Positions 8,641-17,167 of a stretch of DNA of 43,701 bases are shown piece after piece. This DNA comes from Cypionkella sp. Its GTDB lineage: Bacteria; Pseudomonadota; Alphaproteobacteria; Rhodobacterales; Rhodobacteraceae. The translations under genes and the position numbers were made by a program. Positions within the stretch are counted from its first letter, which is position 1. Each line of letters begins with the position of its first letter. The notes below the pieces were generated by a model. It saw nothing but the letters and a program-made list of their open reading frames with translations, ran no database searches and was not told the DNA's origin. The stretch lies in the NCBI GenBank assembly GCA_023255415.1, contig JALRIN010000027.1:1-43701 (forward strand), in the 5' to 3' direction.

Positions 8641-9747
8641 ATGGATCGTCGTTCATTTTTGACCAAAGCCAGTGTTGGCGGCGTGGCTGCAGCCGGTGCT
8701 TCGGTTTTGGCTGCACCTGCGCTTGCGCAATCGATGCCCAAGATCACCTGGCGGGTGACATCTTCGTTTCCAAAATCGCTGGACACCATTTTTGGCGCCG
8801 CTGAAACCATGTCGCAATATATTTCCGAGGCAACCGACGGCAATCTGACGCTTCAGGTTTTCCCAGCCGGTGAATTGGTGCCCGGTTTGGAAGCTGCCGA
8901 CGCGGTGGCTGCGGGCACGGTCGAGGCTTGCCACACCGCGCCTTATTATTTCTGGGGCAAAGATCCGACTTGGGCTTTGGGCTGCACAGTGCCTTTTGGC
9001 CCGAACGTGCGGCAGATGAATGCTTGGCTTTATCATGGCGGTGGCATTGATCTGCTGAATGAATTCTACCACAAGCAAAAGCTGCACTACCTGCCTTGCG
9101 GCAATACCGGTGTGCAAATGGGCGGCTGGTATCGCAAGGAAATCAACAGCCTGGCCGATATGCAGGGTCTGAAGATGCGGATCGGTGGCTTTGCTGGCAA
9201 AGTAATCGAAAAGCTGGGCGTTGTGCCACAGCAGATCGCGGGCGGCGACATCTATCCTTCGTTGGAAAAAGGCACCATCGACGCGGCAGAATGGGTTGGG
9301 CCCTATGACGACGAGAAGCTGGGCTTTTACAAAGTTGCACCCTATTATTACTATCCTGGCTGGTGGGAGGGTGGCCCGACGCTGGCGACCATGGTCAACC
9401 TTGATAAGTGGAACGAGCTGCCTGACGCCTATAAGGCGGTTATTGCAACCGCTTGTGAGGCAGCGAACGCCAATATGATGGCGAATTATGATTACAAAAA
9501 CCCAACTGCGCTGAAATCATTGGTGGCGAATGGCGCGCAGCTGCGCCCCTTCCCACAAGACGTGCTGCAGGCGGCCTTTAACGCGGCGCAAGAAACCTAT
9601 GCCGAGGTTTCAGCATCCAATGCCGAGTTCAAGAAGATCAAGGATCATCAGGATGCGTTCCTGCGCGACGCTTATCTTTGGGCGCAGATCGCGGAATACA
9701 ATTATGACACCTTCATGATGGTGCAGCAGCAAGCAGGCAAGCTGTAA
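8641..9747 (+). CDS. takP: TRAP transporter substrate-binding protein, TakP-like
   Basis: Periplasmic DctP-family receptor that hands substrate to a DctQM permease. The 368 residues begin with a Tat-type signal (MDRRSFLTKA, twin arginine, cleavage probably after APALA at 29). The mature protein closely resembles TakP of Rhodobacter sphaeroides, a 2-oxo acid (for example pyruvate) binder. Shared parts include SSFPKSLDTIFG, GNTGVQMGGW, GLKMRIGGFAGKV with the likely carboxylate-binding Arg180, AAEWVGPYDDEK with Glu217 and Trp218, and the end TFMMVQQQAGKL. The ribosome site is GGGAGG. Unusually the gene faces its permease genes tail to tail rather than preceding them. Substrate is inferred from similarity. 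Confidence 0.92.
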   Translation: MDRRSFLTKASVGGVAAAGASVLAAPALAQSMPKITWRVTSSFPKSLDTIFGAAETMSQYISEATDGNLTLQVFPAGELVPGLEAADAVAAGTVEACHTAPYYFWGKDPTWALGCTVPFGPNVRQMNAWLYHGGGIDLLNEFYHKQKLHYLPCGNTGVQMGGWYRKEINSLADMQGLKMRIGGFAGKVIEKLGVVPQQIAGGDIYPSLEKGTIDAAEWVGPYDDEKLGFYKVAPYYYYPGWWEGGPTLATMVNLDKWNELPDAYKAVIATACEAANANMMANYDYKNPTALKSLVANGAQLRPFPQDVLQAAFNAAQETYAEVSASNAEFKKIKDHQDAFLRDAYLWAQIAEYNYDTFMMVQQQAGKL

Positions 9748-9767
9748 GCTAAACCGTCGCTGTTACG

Positions 9768-9798
9768 AAAAGGCCCCGAGGAAACTCGGGGCCTTTTT
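9768..9798. terminator. Bidirectional terminator between takP and dctM
   Basis: AAAAGGCCCCGAG (9768-9780) and CTCGGGGCCTTTT (9785-9797) form a perfect 13-bp stem with a GAAA tetraloop and T-rich tails on both strands. It lies 20 bases after the takP stop and 10 bases from the convergent dctM stop, so it can end both transcripts. Confidence 0.92.
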
Positions 9799-9807
9799 GG
9801 TTTGGGA

Positions 9808-11544
9808 TTAGGGTTTGATAACTGGTGGGGACAGCACGGGTGGGGTTAGCACGGGCGGGTTCAAAACCGGCGCGCCCAGCTTTGGTGCCCCGAAACTCGG
9901 GGCCCCCAGCTGCGGCAGGCCACCGCCCAAGCTGGGCAGCGCGGGCAGGGTAATGGTGACACTCGCTCCATCAATCACCTTGCCTTTGTAATGCATCACC
10001 ATCTGCGGATAAGCGATCACCGCAATGATCATCACCACCTGCACGCCAATAAAGGCCACCGCTCCGGCATAGATCTGACCGGTTTCCACCGGCGCGATCC
10101 GCGCATTGGTCAGCCGGTCGGTATAGGGCAGTTTCGCTGCAACCGAGCGCAGATAAAACAGCGCAAAGCCAAAGGGCGGGGTCAGGAAAGAGGTTTGCAA
10201 GTTCATCCCGATGATGACGCCAAGCCAGATCAGATCAATCCCCAAGGCTTGGGCGGCAGGCACCAGCAGCGGCACGATGATAAAGGCGATCTCGAAGAAA
10301 TCCAGAAAACAGCCCAGCACAAACAAGATGATATTGACCACGATCATAAAGCCGATCACGCCGCCCGGCACCGAGGTCAGCAGATGCTCGACCCAGATAT
10401 GGCCGTTGACACCGTAAAAGGTCAGCGAAAACACCCGCGCCCCGATCAGCACGAACATCACGAAAGACGATAGCCGCGTGGTTGCGGCCAGCGCCTGCTC
10501 GGTCACCTTATAGCTTAGCCGGCGCTTGAACAGCGCCAAAAGCAGCGCCCCCAAAGCCCCCATTGCCCCGGCTTCGGTCGGGGTGGCAAGACCAATAAAG
10601 ATCGTGCCCAAAACCAGAAAGATCAGCGCCAAAGGCGGGATCAGCACGATCACCACCTGCTGGGCCAAGCGCGACATGGTGTTCAGCTTGAACACGCGGT
10701 CGGCCACGGTGTAGGCATAAATCACCAAAACCGCGATCACCGCGCCTAGAATGTCGGCATTAGCACCGACCCGCTCGCTCAGCAGAATATGCGTGGCATA
10801 GCCAATCGCCATCAGCGCCGAAAGCGCCACCAAAAGCGAGGTGACGCCATTGCCCAGCGTACGCACTTCAATCGGCAGTGCGGGCACCCATTTCGGCCGC
10901 ATCAGCGAAATCACGAAGACATAGGCCATGTAAAGCCCCACCAGGATCAAGCCCGGAATCAACGCGCCCTTATACATATCGCCAACTGAGCGGCCCAATT
11001 GGTCGGCCAAAACGATCAGCACCAAAGAGGGCGGAATGATCTGCGCCAAGGTGCCGCTGGCTGCGATTACCCCAGTGGCGATGCGCCGATCATAGCCGTA
11101 GCGCAGCATAATCGGCAAAGAAATCAGACCCATCGCGATCACACTTGCAGCCACAACCCCGGTGGTCGCCGCCAAAAGCGCGCCCACAAGGATCACCGCA
11201 TAGGCCAGACCACCGCGGATCGGGCCAAAAAGCTGACCGACAGTATCCAGCAGATCTTCGGCTAGACCTGATTTTTCAAGGATGATCCCCATGAAGGTAA
11301 AGAAGGGAATGGCCAGCAAGGTATCGCTTGAAATCACCCCCCATAACCGCTGCGGCATGGTGAAAAGCAAAGGCCAATCCAGCGTGATCGTGCCTTCGGA
11401 CATCGGCGCCAGCCAGACGCCAATGGCAAAGAACACCAAGCCATTGGCCGCCAGTGAAAACGCCACAGGATAGCCCAGTAGCAAAAAGATCATCAGACTT
11501 GCGAACATGATCGGCGCCATGTCCTGCGCGATAAGCTCTAACAT
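9808..11544 (-). CDS. dctM: TRAP transporter large permease subunit (DctM family)
   Basis: Membrane subunit that moves substrate using the Na+ gradient. The 578-residue protein begins with FASLMIFLLLGYPVAFSLAANG and has multiple hydrophobic segments, including conserved FTFMGIILEKSGLAEDLLDT, ASGTLAQIIPPSLVLIVLAD and ATPTEAGAMGALGALLLA. It belongs to the long DctM subgroup that accompanies TakP-type receptors. After the last membrane segment there is a low-complexity tail of about 45 residues rich in Pro, Gly and Leu, with three FGAP/LGAP units followed by three PPVL/PPVI units, which is not part of the transport domain. Its start overlaps the dctQ stop by one base (TGATG). Confidence 0.92.
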   Translation of the reverse strand: MLELIAQDMAPIMFASLMIFLLLGYPVAFSLAANGLVFFAIGVWLAPMSEGTITLDWPLLFTMPQRLWGVISSDTLLAIPFFTFMGIILEKSGLAEDLLDTVGQLFGPIRGGLAYAVILVGALLAATTGVVAASVIAMGLISLPIMLRYGYDRRIATGVIAASGTLAQIIPPSLVLIVLADQLGRSVGDMYKGALIPGLILVGLYMAYVFVISLMRPKWVPALPIEVRTLGNGVTSLLVALSALMAIGYATHILLSERVGANADILGAVIAVLVIYAYTVADRVFKLNTMSRLAQQVVIVLIPPLALIFLVLGTIFIGLATPTEAGAMGALGALLLALFKRRLSYKVTEQALAATTRLSSFVMFVLIGARVFSLTFYGVNGHIWVEHLLTSVPGGVIGFMIVVNIILFVLGCFLDFFEIAFIIVPLLVPAAQALGIDLIWLGVIIGMNLQTSFLTPPFGFALFYLRSVAAKLPYTDRLTNARIAPVETGQIYAGAVAFIGVQVVMIIAVIAYPQMVMHYKGKVIDGASVTITLPALPSLGGGLPQLGAPSFGAPKLGAPVLNPPVLTPPVLSPPVIKP

Positions 11545-12146
11545 CAGGCGTTATCCTTTCGGGAGGCAAGCAGAGCCTCGGCCACCGCTTTGCTTTCACG
11601 CTCGGCGGCTTCTTGGGCGGTGACAAAGCTGTGCGGATCCTCGATCAGGCCTTGGATTACCGCGATTTTCTTGATGATTTCGGCAAAGGACTGCGCCAAC
11701 AGCAGCACAAAACCCGCCAAAAGAATGGCCCGCGCCGGCCAAATCAACAGCCCGCCCGCATTGGTTGAAATTTGGCCAGTGCGGATTGCGTCCATCATAT
11801 AGGGCACCAGCATCCAGGTCATCAGCGCCACAAAGGGTAGCAAAAAGAACAGATGGCCAAACAGGTCGATCCAGTTTTGCGTCTTGCGCGACCGCGAGGC
11901 GTAGAAGATATCGATGCGGATATGCTCATTGCGGCTTAGGGTATTTGCGGCGGCCAGCATGAAGGCCGCGCCAAAAAGATACCACTGCAGTTCAAGCCAA
12001 GCATTTGAAGACATGTTGAACAGCTTGCGCACAATCGCGTTGATCGCACTGACCAAGACCGCAACAAGGATCAACCACATCACCGATTTTCCGACAAATT
12101 CGGTAAAGCGATCAATTGCCCGAGCAATCGCCAATAAAGCCTGCAT
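11544..12146 (-). CDS. dctQ: TRAP transporter small permease subunit (DctQ family)
   Basis: Small membrane subunit of the tripartite transporter, 200 residues. Four hydrophobic segments are visible (about residues 18-36, 47-66, 90-112 and 136-158), with the family-typical AWLELQWYLFGAAFMLAAANTLSRNEHIRID, a charged C-terminal helix and an acidic/basic end. The ATG at 12146 has GGAGGAG six bases upstream; a TTG just before it is less likely. It is translationally coupled to dctM. The pair presumably works with the TakP-like receptor encoded convergently; this pairing is inferred from adjacency and subgroup. Confidence 0.9.
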   Translation of the reverse strand: MQALLAIARAIDRFTEFVGKSVMWLILVAVLVSAINAIVRKLFNMSSNAWLELQWYLFGAAFMLAAANTLSRNEHIRIDIFYASRSRKTQNWIDLFGHLFFLLPFVALMTWMLVPYMMDAIRTGQISTNAGGLLIWPARAILLAGFVLLLAQSFAEIIKKIAVIQGLIEDPHSFVTAQEAAERESKAVAEALLASRKDNA

Positions 12147-12255
12147 CAAGGTCTCCTCCCAATGGTTTATAGCCCTTCGCTGTGCCGCAAAGTGGTGAGA
12201 ATATTGTGCAAGTATCTAGCAGATGCGGGCCGCGTCAAGGTTTTAGGTCGGGGCG

Positions 12256-13092
12256 TTACTCGCGCAGGCCACGCGCCTCGGGCAGATTGATGCGGGCGAC
12301 CTGTTCGGCGATCGGGTCAACCGACAAGGGATGCAATTCGGCGTGATGATCGGCGGGATCGCCAATATCAATCCACTTGCCGGCCTTGAAAATCTCCAGC
12401 GCTGAAAAGCCTGCCTTATAGCCCATTTTGCGGCTGCCCGGCACCCAATAGCCCAAATAGACATAGGGCAGACCAGCTTCACGCGCGATCGCGATATGAT
12501 CTAGAATGGCAAAGGTTCCCAAGGACATCGTAGTGAAATCGGGGTCATAAAAGCTGTAGACCATCGACAGACCGTCGTCAAAAACATCCGTCAGCGAAAC
12601 CACGGTCAATGGTGGGCCAAAGTCGTCGGGGCCAGCGGGGCGGCTGTATTCGATCACCCGACTTTTGATCGGCGTTTCCTCGACCATGGCGGCAAATTCG
12701 AACACATCCATATCGGCCATGCCGCCATCGGCGTGGCGCGCGTCCAGATAGCGGCGAAACAGCGCATATTGGTCTTCGGTGGCCCAGGGGCTGGTGGCAT
12801 TGCGCCGCAGATGTGCGGTGGCCTTCAGCACTTTGCGCTGGCTGCGGTTTGGTTTGAAATCTGCGACCCTGATCCGGGCCGACAGGCAGGCCGAGCATTC
12901 TGCGCAAGAGGGGCGATAAAGCACATTCTGGCTGCGCCGAAAGCCCTGTTTTGAAAGCGAGTCATTCAACTGTTGCGCATGATCGCCTTGTAAGGATGTG
13001 AAAAGCTTACGCTCCATGCGCCCGTCCAGATATGGACAGGGTTGCGGCGCCGTTACGTAAAATTGCGGCACGATGGGAAGAATATGGCGCAT
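12256..13092 (-). CDS. bpt: Aspartate/glutamate leucyltransferase
   Basis: Leu/Phe-type aminoacyl-tRNA protein transferase of the Bpt/ATE family, which adds leucine to N-terminal Asp or Glu and sends proteins to ClpS/ClpAP. The 278 residues show the N-terminal cysteine motif (QPCPYLDGRMERKLFT near 17), the conserved GFRRSQNVLYRPSCAEC with CSACL near 50-70, and the C-terminal catalytic part (MSLGTFAILDHIAIAREAGL, then YVYLGYWVPGSRKMGYKAGF near 217). The length is usual for bacterial Bpt. It stands alone, with no ClpS gene nearby. The start at 13092 is the only good candidate matching family N-termini. Confidence 0.94.
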   Translation of the reverse strand: MRHILPIVPQFYVTAPQPCPYLDGRMERKLFTSLQGDHAQQLNDSLSKQGFRRSQNVLYRPSCAECSACLSARIRVADFKPNRSQRKVLKATAHLRRNATSPWATEDQYALFRRYLDARHADGGMADMDVFEFAAMVEETPIKSRVIEYSRPAGPDDFGPPLTVVSLTDVFDDGLSMVYSFYDPDFTTMSLGTFAILDHIAIAREAGLPYVYLGYWVPGSRKMGYKAGFSALEIFKAGKWIDIGDPADHHAELHPLSVDPIAEQVARINLPEARGLRE

Positions 13093-13183
13093 CGCGTTAG
13101 CTTTTCATGAAGAGTAACTCACCCTAGCAAGCCGGATGGGCCGCGCCAAGTCTTAAGATGAGAGGCTTTCGAAATGCTTAAAT

Positions 13184-13204
13184 GCCCCCGAAAACTTAGG
13201 GGGC
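13184..13204 (-). terminator. Terminator downstream of the DUF2852 gene
   Basis: GCCCCC (13184-13189) and GGGGGC (13199-13204) form a 6-bp stem with loop GAAAACTTA. It follows the minus-strand DUF2852 stop by 17 bases; the tail on that strand, ATTTAA, is a modest U-run. Confidence 0.55.
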
Positions 13205-13221
13205 CTTTGATTTATATAGGT

Positions 13222-13674
13222 TTAATAGGCATCACTGTGGGAGGCTTGCGCTTGCGGCCGTGCGGCCTCGGTGGTGGCATGGTCGCGATCTTGCATAAAG
13301 GCGTCGAACTCGGATTTGTCTTTTGCCTCGCGCAGACGCTGCATAAAGGCCTCGAAGGCGGATTGCTCGTCTTGCAGACGCCGCAGCATATCGCGCTTAT
13401 AGGCGTCAAAAGCCGCATTGCCCGAGGGGCGCAGGCTGTCAAATTGATGGCCCATTCTGTGGTCCGCGCGGGTGCTGCGGCACGAGGTTTTAAAGATGCG
13501 TTTGCTCCAGATCATATAAGTCAGCAGGGCAAGCCCCAGGGGCCAGACAAAAACCAATCCTAACACCATCGCGGCGAGCCAAGCCCCGCGACCGCGGGCG
13601 TCCAGCCAGCTTTCGGCGCGGCGAAACCACGAAACGACCCCACCATTCGGGGTATTGGTCGAGGCAGTATACAT
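13222..13674 (-). CDS. DUF2852 family membrane protein
   Basis: Protein of unknown function, 150 residues. It has one strong hydrophobic segment (about residues 32-55, AWLAAMVLGLVFVWPLGLALL) and then a charged, probably helical C-terminal half with the DUF2852-typical FDAYKRDMLRRLQDEQSAFEAFM and REAKDKSEFDAFM. I chose the ATG at 13674 because AGGAG sits seven bases upstream. In-frame GTG at 13713 and ATG at 13698 lack ribosome sites, and 13713 falls inside an inverted repeat better explained as an operator. Two matched inverted repeats upstream suggest dedicated regulation. The family is known mainly from alphaproteobacteria; no function is assigned. Confidence 0.82.
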   Translation of the reverse strand: MYTASTNTPNGGVVSWFRRAESWLDARGRGAWLAAMVLGLVFVWPLGLALLTYMIWSKRIFKTSCRSTRADHRMGHQFDSLRPSGNAAFDAYKRDMLRRLQDEQSAFEAFMQRLREAKDKSEFDAFMQDRDHATTEAARPQAQASHSDAY

Positions 13675-13696
13675 CGGGTAACTCCTAATCTGTGAC

Positions 13697-13772
13697 ATGT
13701 GAATGTCTTTCACATCAGAAAAATGTGGATGATCCGCCGCGCAATCAAGACCTATGTAAATCTTTTTTACAT
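13697..13772 (-). promoter_or_regulatory. Two matched inverted repeats upstream of DUF2852 gene
   Basis: Site 1 at 13697-13715 is ATGTGAA, 5 bases, TTCACAT. Site 2 at 13754-13772 is ATGTAAA, 5 bases, TTTACAT. Both are perfect 7-bp dyads of identical geometry, consensus ATGTRAA-N5-TTYACAT, with centres 57 bases apart. They lie 23 to 100 bases before the chosen start codon and belong to no other gene. Identical geometry at two sites suggests a dimeric repressor or activator; the regulator is unknown. Confidence 0.65.
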
Positions 13773-13815
13773 GGGCGGAAAAACGCAGAGGAACCGATGT
13801 TTTTAAGCGAAAAAA

Positions 13816-14289
13816 TCAGGAAATTTGACTGAATTCTGCGCTTTTCGCGCCGGTAATGCGCAGCAGATCTTGGGGGGCGATCGGGAAGATATGACGCGGG
13901 GTGCCTGCGGCGGCCCAAACTTCGGCGAAATCCAGCAACCTTTGGTCCAGCCAGATCGGCAGCGGCGTCAAATGCCCGATTGGCGCGACACCGCCGATGG
14001 CAAAGCCGGTGATCTTGCGCACCTGCGCTACATCGGCCCGCCCCAAGGCCTCGCCTGCAAGCGCCGAGGCGCGGGAAACATCGACCCGATTGCCGCCGGC
14101 GGTTAAAAACAGATAAAGTTGGCCCGCAGTGCCGGCAAAGAGGATCGATTTGACAATCTGGTCCAAGTCGCAGCCCGCAGCCTCGGCCGCCTGCAGCGCG
14201 GTGCGGGTCTCGGCGGCCATTTCAATCGGCTGGGCCGCTATATTTGTGGCCTTCAGGGCTGCACAGACGCGTGCCAGGCTTTTGCTCAT
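13816..14289 (-). CDS. YbaK/EbsC-type aminoacyl-tRNA deacylase
   Basis: Member of the YbaK/ProX editing family, which hydrolyses mischarged tRNA such as Cys-tRNA(Pro); 157 residues. Family landmarks are DQIVKSILF near residue 45 with the conserved lysine, the middle strand LFLTAGGNRVDVSRASAL near 60, and KITGFAIGGVAPIGH near 94 followed by the WLDQRLLDFAEVWAAAGTPRHIFPI end. The ATG at 14289 has AAAGGA upstream; the frame extends further but without a ribosome site. It diverges from glnE across about 98 bases. The exact tRNA substrate cannot be read from sequence. Confidence 0.85.
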   Translation of the reverse strand: MSKSLARVCAALKATNIAAQPIEMAAETRTALQAAEAAGCDLDQIVKSILFAGTAGQLYLFLTAGGNRVDVSRASALAGEALGRADVAQVRKITGFAIGGVAPIGHLTPLPIWLDQRLLDFAEVWAAAGTPRHIFPIAPQDLLRITGAKSAEFSQIS

Positions 14290-14387
14290 CGCAGGATCCT
14301 TTCTTTTACCGCCACAACTTTGCCCTGCGGCGCGCAATTCTGCCAGTGCCAATTGACCCCGCGCCGCAGCCGCCGCAAACTGCGGCA

Positions 14388-17165
14388 ATGAATGGATCTT
14401 TCGCCTCCAGGCTTACCCGCCAGCCCTTGCCCTTTGACCGCGAGGCCGAGGCCGATTGCGCCGCGACCTTTGCCGATATGGCGCCCGAACTGCGGGGGCT
14501 TTTGTCGGCCACCGCCGCCTGCAGCCCCTATCTGCGCGCGCTTATGCTGGCCGAGGCGGATTGGCTGCGAAAGGCACTGTCGCAGCCGCCGGAAACCGTT
14601 TGTGCGCAGGTGCTGGCGGGGCTGGAGGCCGTCTCTGTCGAGGCGCTGCCCGATGCCTTGCGCGCGGCCAAACGCCGCTTTGCGCTGATCACGGCTTTGG
14701 CCGATCTGGGCGGGGTCTGGGCGCTGATGCAGGTGACCGGCGCGCTGACCGATCTTGCCGACCGCGCCGTTGATCTGGCACTTCGCCGCTTGGTGGCCGA
14801 AGAGATAAGGCGTGGCAAATTGCCGGGGGCTGTGGCCGAAGACGCCGAAACCGCAGGCGGGATGACCTGTCTTGCCATGGGCAAAATGGGCGCGCGCGAG
14901 CTGAATTACTCCTCTGACATCGACCTGATTTGCCTGTTTGACCAAGACCGCTTCGGCGCCGATTGGCACGAGGCGCGGACAAGTTTCATTCGCGTCACGC
15001 GGCGCATGGCTGCGATGTTGTCCGATATCACGCCGCAAGGCTATGTGTTTCGTACCGATCTGCGGCTGCGCCCCGATGCAGGTGTGACACCGGTGTGCCT
15101 GTCGATGGCCGCCGCCGAGGCCTATTACGAGGCGCAGGGCCGCACATGGGAGCGTGCCGCCTATATCAAGGCCCGCCCCTGCGGTGGTGATCTGGCGGCG
15201 GGGGCGCGGTTTTTGCACAGCCTGACGCCCTTTGTCTGGCGCAAGCATCTGGATTTTGTCGCCATTCAAGACGCCCATGACATGCGCTTGCGCATCCGCG
15301 AGCATCGCGGCTTGAACGGTGCTTTGGTGGTTGAAGGCCATGATATGAAATTGGGTCAAGGCGGCATTCGCGAGATCGAGTTTTTCACCCAGACCCGTCA
15401 GCTTATTGCAGGCGGGCGCGACCCAAGCCTGCGCGACCGCAGCACATTGGGGGCTTTGCAGGCTTTGGTGGCAAAAGATTGGCTGCCGCAAGTGGTGGCG
15501 GGCGAGCTGTCGGAGCTTTACATCGCCCACCGCGAGGTCGAGCATCGCTTGCAAATGGTGGGCGATGCCCAGACCCATAAGATGCCCGTCACCGCCGAAG
15601 CTGTCGCGCGGATCGCGGCCTTTTGCGGCCAATCCGATCAGGCGTTTCGCCGCGATCTGCTGGACCGTCTGAGCCGCACCGATCAGCTGACCGAGGGGTT
15701 TTTCGCCCCCTCCGAGGCCGCCACGCCCGCGCCCGAGCTCTCGGAGCATGCGCGCGCCATCGTCAAAGGCTGGCAGGCCTATCCGGCACTGCGCTCGGAC
15801 CGCGCGCAGGCGATGTTTCAGCGCTTGCGGCCAGCGCTTTTGGCACGGCTGATGGCGGCGGGCAACCCAGACGAGGCTTTGCTAGCGCTGGATGGATTTT
15901 TGGCGGGCTTGCCTGCGGGGGTGCAGATCTTTGCGCTGTTCGAGGCCAATCCAAGCCTGATTGATCTGATCGTCGATATTGCCGCAACCTCGCCGGCGCT
16001 TGCGCTTTATCTGTCGCGCAACGCTGCGGTGTTGGATGCGGTGATTGGCGGCGCGTTCTTTTCGGCTTGGCCCAACAAAGCCGCCTTGCGCGCCGATCTT
16101 GCGCGCAAATTGGCCGAGGCTGCGGATTACGAACGCCAGCTGGACGCCGCAAGGCGCTGGATGAAGGAATGGCATTTCCGCATCGGCGTGCATCATTTGC
16201 GCGGGTTGATTGATGGCTTTGAGGCGGGCAAGCAATACGCCGATCTGGCCGAGGCGGTGATCAGCGCGCTCTGGCCGGTGGTTTTGGCAGATTTTGCCAG
16301 CCGTCACGGGCCAGCTCCGGGGCGGGGGGCGATTTGTTTGGGCATGGGCAGTCTGGGGGCGGGGCGGCTGAATGCGGGGTCGGATCTGGATATGATCGTG
16401 ATCTATGACGCGGCGGGGGTCGAGGGATCGACCGGCCCGCGCCCGCTTGCGACCCGGCCCTATTACGCGCGGCTGACGCAGGCCTTTGTTACAGCGCTTT
16501 CGGCGCAAACTGCGCAAGGCCGGCTCTACGAGGTTGACGTGCGGCTGCGGCCTTCGGGGCGCAAGGGGCCGGTGGCGACCTCGCTGGAAAGTTTCACCTC
16601 GTATCAGCTGACCGAGGCTTGGACTTGGGAGCATCTGGCGCTGACCCGCGCGCGGGTCTTGGCGGGTGAACCTGAGCTGGCGGATGCGGTTGAAACATTT
16701 CGCCGCCATGTCATTGCCGTTAAAGGTCAGGGCCAAGCCGTGCGCGGCGATGTCGCACAGATGCGCGCGCGGCTGTCCGAGGCCAAACCGCAGGCGGGCG
16801 CTTGGGATGCAAAATTTGGCGCGGGCCGCTTGATGGATATTGAACTCTTTGCCCAAACCCTGGCGCTTTTGGTGGCAAGCCCGGCGCGCGGGGTGCAGGC
16901 GCAGATCGCGGCAGGCGCAAACGCTGGTAAACTGTCGCATTCGGATCAGACGGTTTTGCTGGATGCCTACAGGCTTTGCTGGCAGATGCAATCGGCGTCC
17001 AAGCTGTTGGGGGATCGGGTCGCCGACCCCGCGGCGCTTGGGCTTGGCGCGCAACGGTTTTTGTTGGGGGCTGCAGGCGGGGGCGATGCGCAGGAACTGA
17101 CCGCTTTGCTTAACACGCGCACGGCCCTTGCTGCGGCAGTGATTGTGGCGCATCTGGAGGCTTGA
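14388..17165 (+). CDS. glnE: Glutamine synthetase adenylyltransferase/deadenylase
   Basis: Bifunctional enzyme that adenylylates and deadenylylates glutamine synthetase in response to PII and glutamine. The 925 residues contain two nucleotidyltransferase domains: N-terminal deadenylylase with LNYSSDIDLICLFD near residue 170, and C-terminal adenylyltransferase with GRLNAGSDLDMIVIYD near 658. Each is followed by its own helical GlnD_UR_UTase-type region (GQGGIREIEFFTQTRQL near 325, GRLMDIELFAQTLAL near 814). The start at 14388 gives family length; an upstream in-frame extension overlaps the divergent deacylase promoter and is unlikely. Its stop is followed two bases later by a small gene, indicating an operon. 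Confidence 0.95.
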   Translation: MNGSFASRLTRQPLPFDREAEADCAATFADMAPELRGLLSATAACSPYLRALMLAEADWLRKALSQPPETVCAQVLAGLEAVSVEALPDALRAAKRRFALITALADLGGVWALMQVTGALTDLADRAVDLALRRLVAEEIRRGKLPGAVAEDAETAGGMTCLAMGKMGARELNYSSDIDLICLFDQDRFGADWHEARTSFIRVTRRMAAMLSDITPQGYVFRTDLRLRPDAGVTPVCLSMAAAEAYYEAQGRTWERAAYIKARPCGGDLAAGARFLHSLTPFVWRKHLDFVAIQDAHDMRLRIREHRGLNGALVVEGHDMKLGQGGIREIEFFTQTRQLIAGGRDPSLRDRSTLGALQALVAKDWLPQVVAGELSELYIAHREVEHRLQMVGDAQTHKMPVTAEAVARIAAFCGQSDQAFRRDLLDRLSRTDQLTEGFFAPSEAATPAPELSEHARAIVKGWQAYPALRSDRAQAMFQRLRPALLARLMAAGNPDEALLALDGFLAGLPAGVQIFALFEANPSLIDLIVDIAATSPALALYLSRNAAVLDAVIGGAFFSAWPNKAALRADLARKLAEAADYERQLDAARRWMKEWHFRIGVHHLRGLIDGFEAGKQYADLAEAVISALWPVVLADFASRHGPAPGRGAICLGMGSLGAGRLNAGSDLDMIVIYDAAGVEGSTGPRPLATRPYYARLTQAFVTALSAQTAQGRLYEVDVRLRPSGRKGPVATSLESFTSYQLTEAWTWEHLALTRARVLAGEPELADAVETFRRHVIAVKGQGQAVRGDVAQMRARLSEAKPQAGAWDAKFGAGRLMDIELFAQTLALLVASPARGVQAQIAAGANAGKLSHSDQTVLLDAYRLCWQMQSASKLLGDRVADPAALGLGAQRFLLGAAGGGDAQELTALLNTRTALAAAVIVAHLEA

Positions 17166-17167
17166 AC

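Noticed and set aside
13754..13772. PpsR/CrtJ binding site (TGT-N12-ACA)
   Set aside because: The spacing is N11 in both copies, one base short, and no photosynthesis gene is near.
14286..15749. Minus-strand frame of 487 codons opposite glnE
   Set aside because: It lies entirely within glnE in the opposite direction; composition is that of an antisense shadow and glnE has all its motifs.
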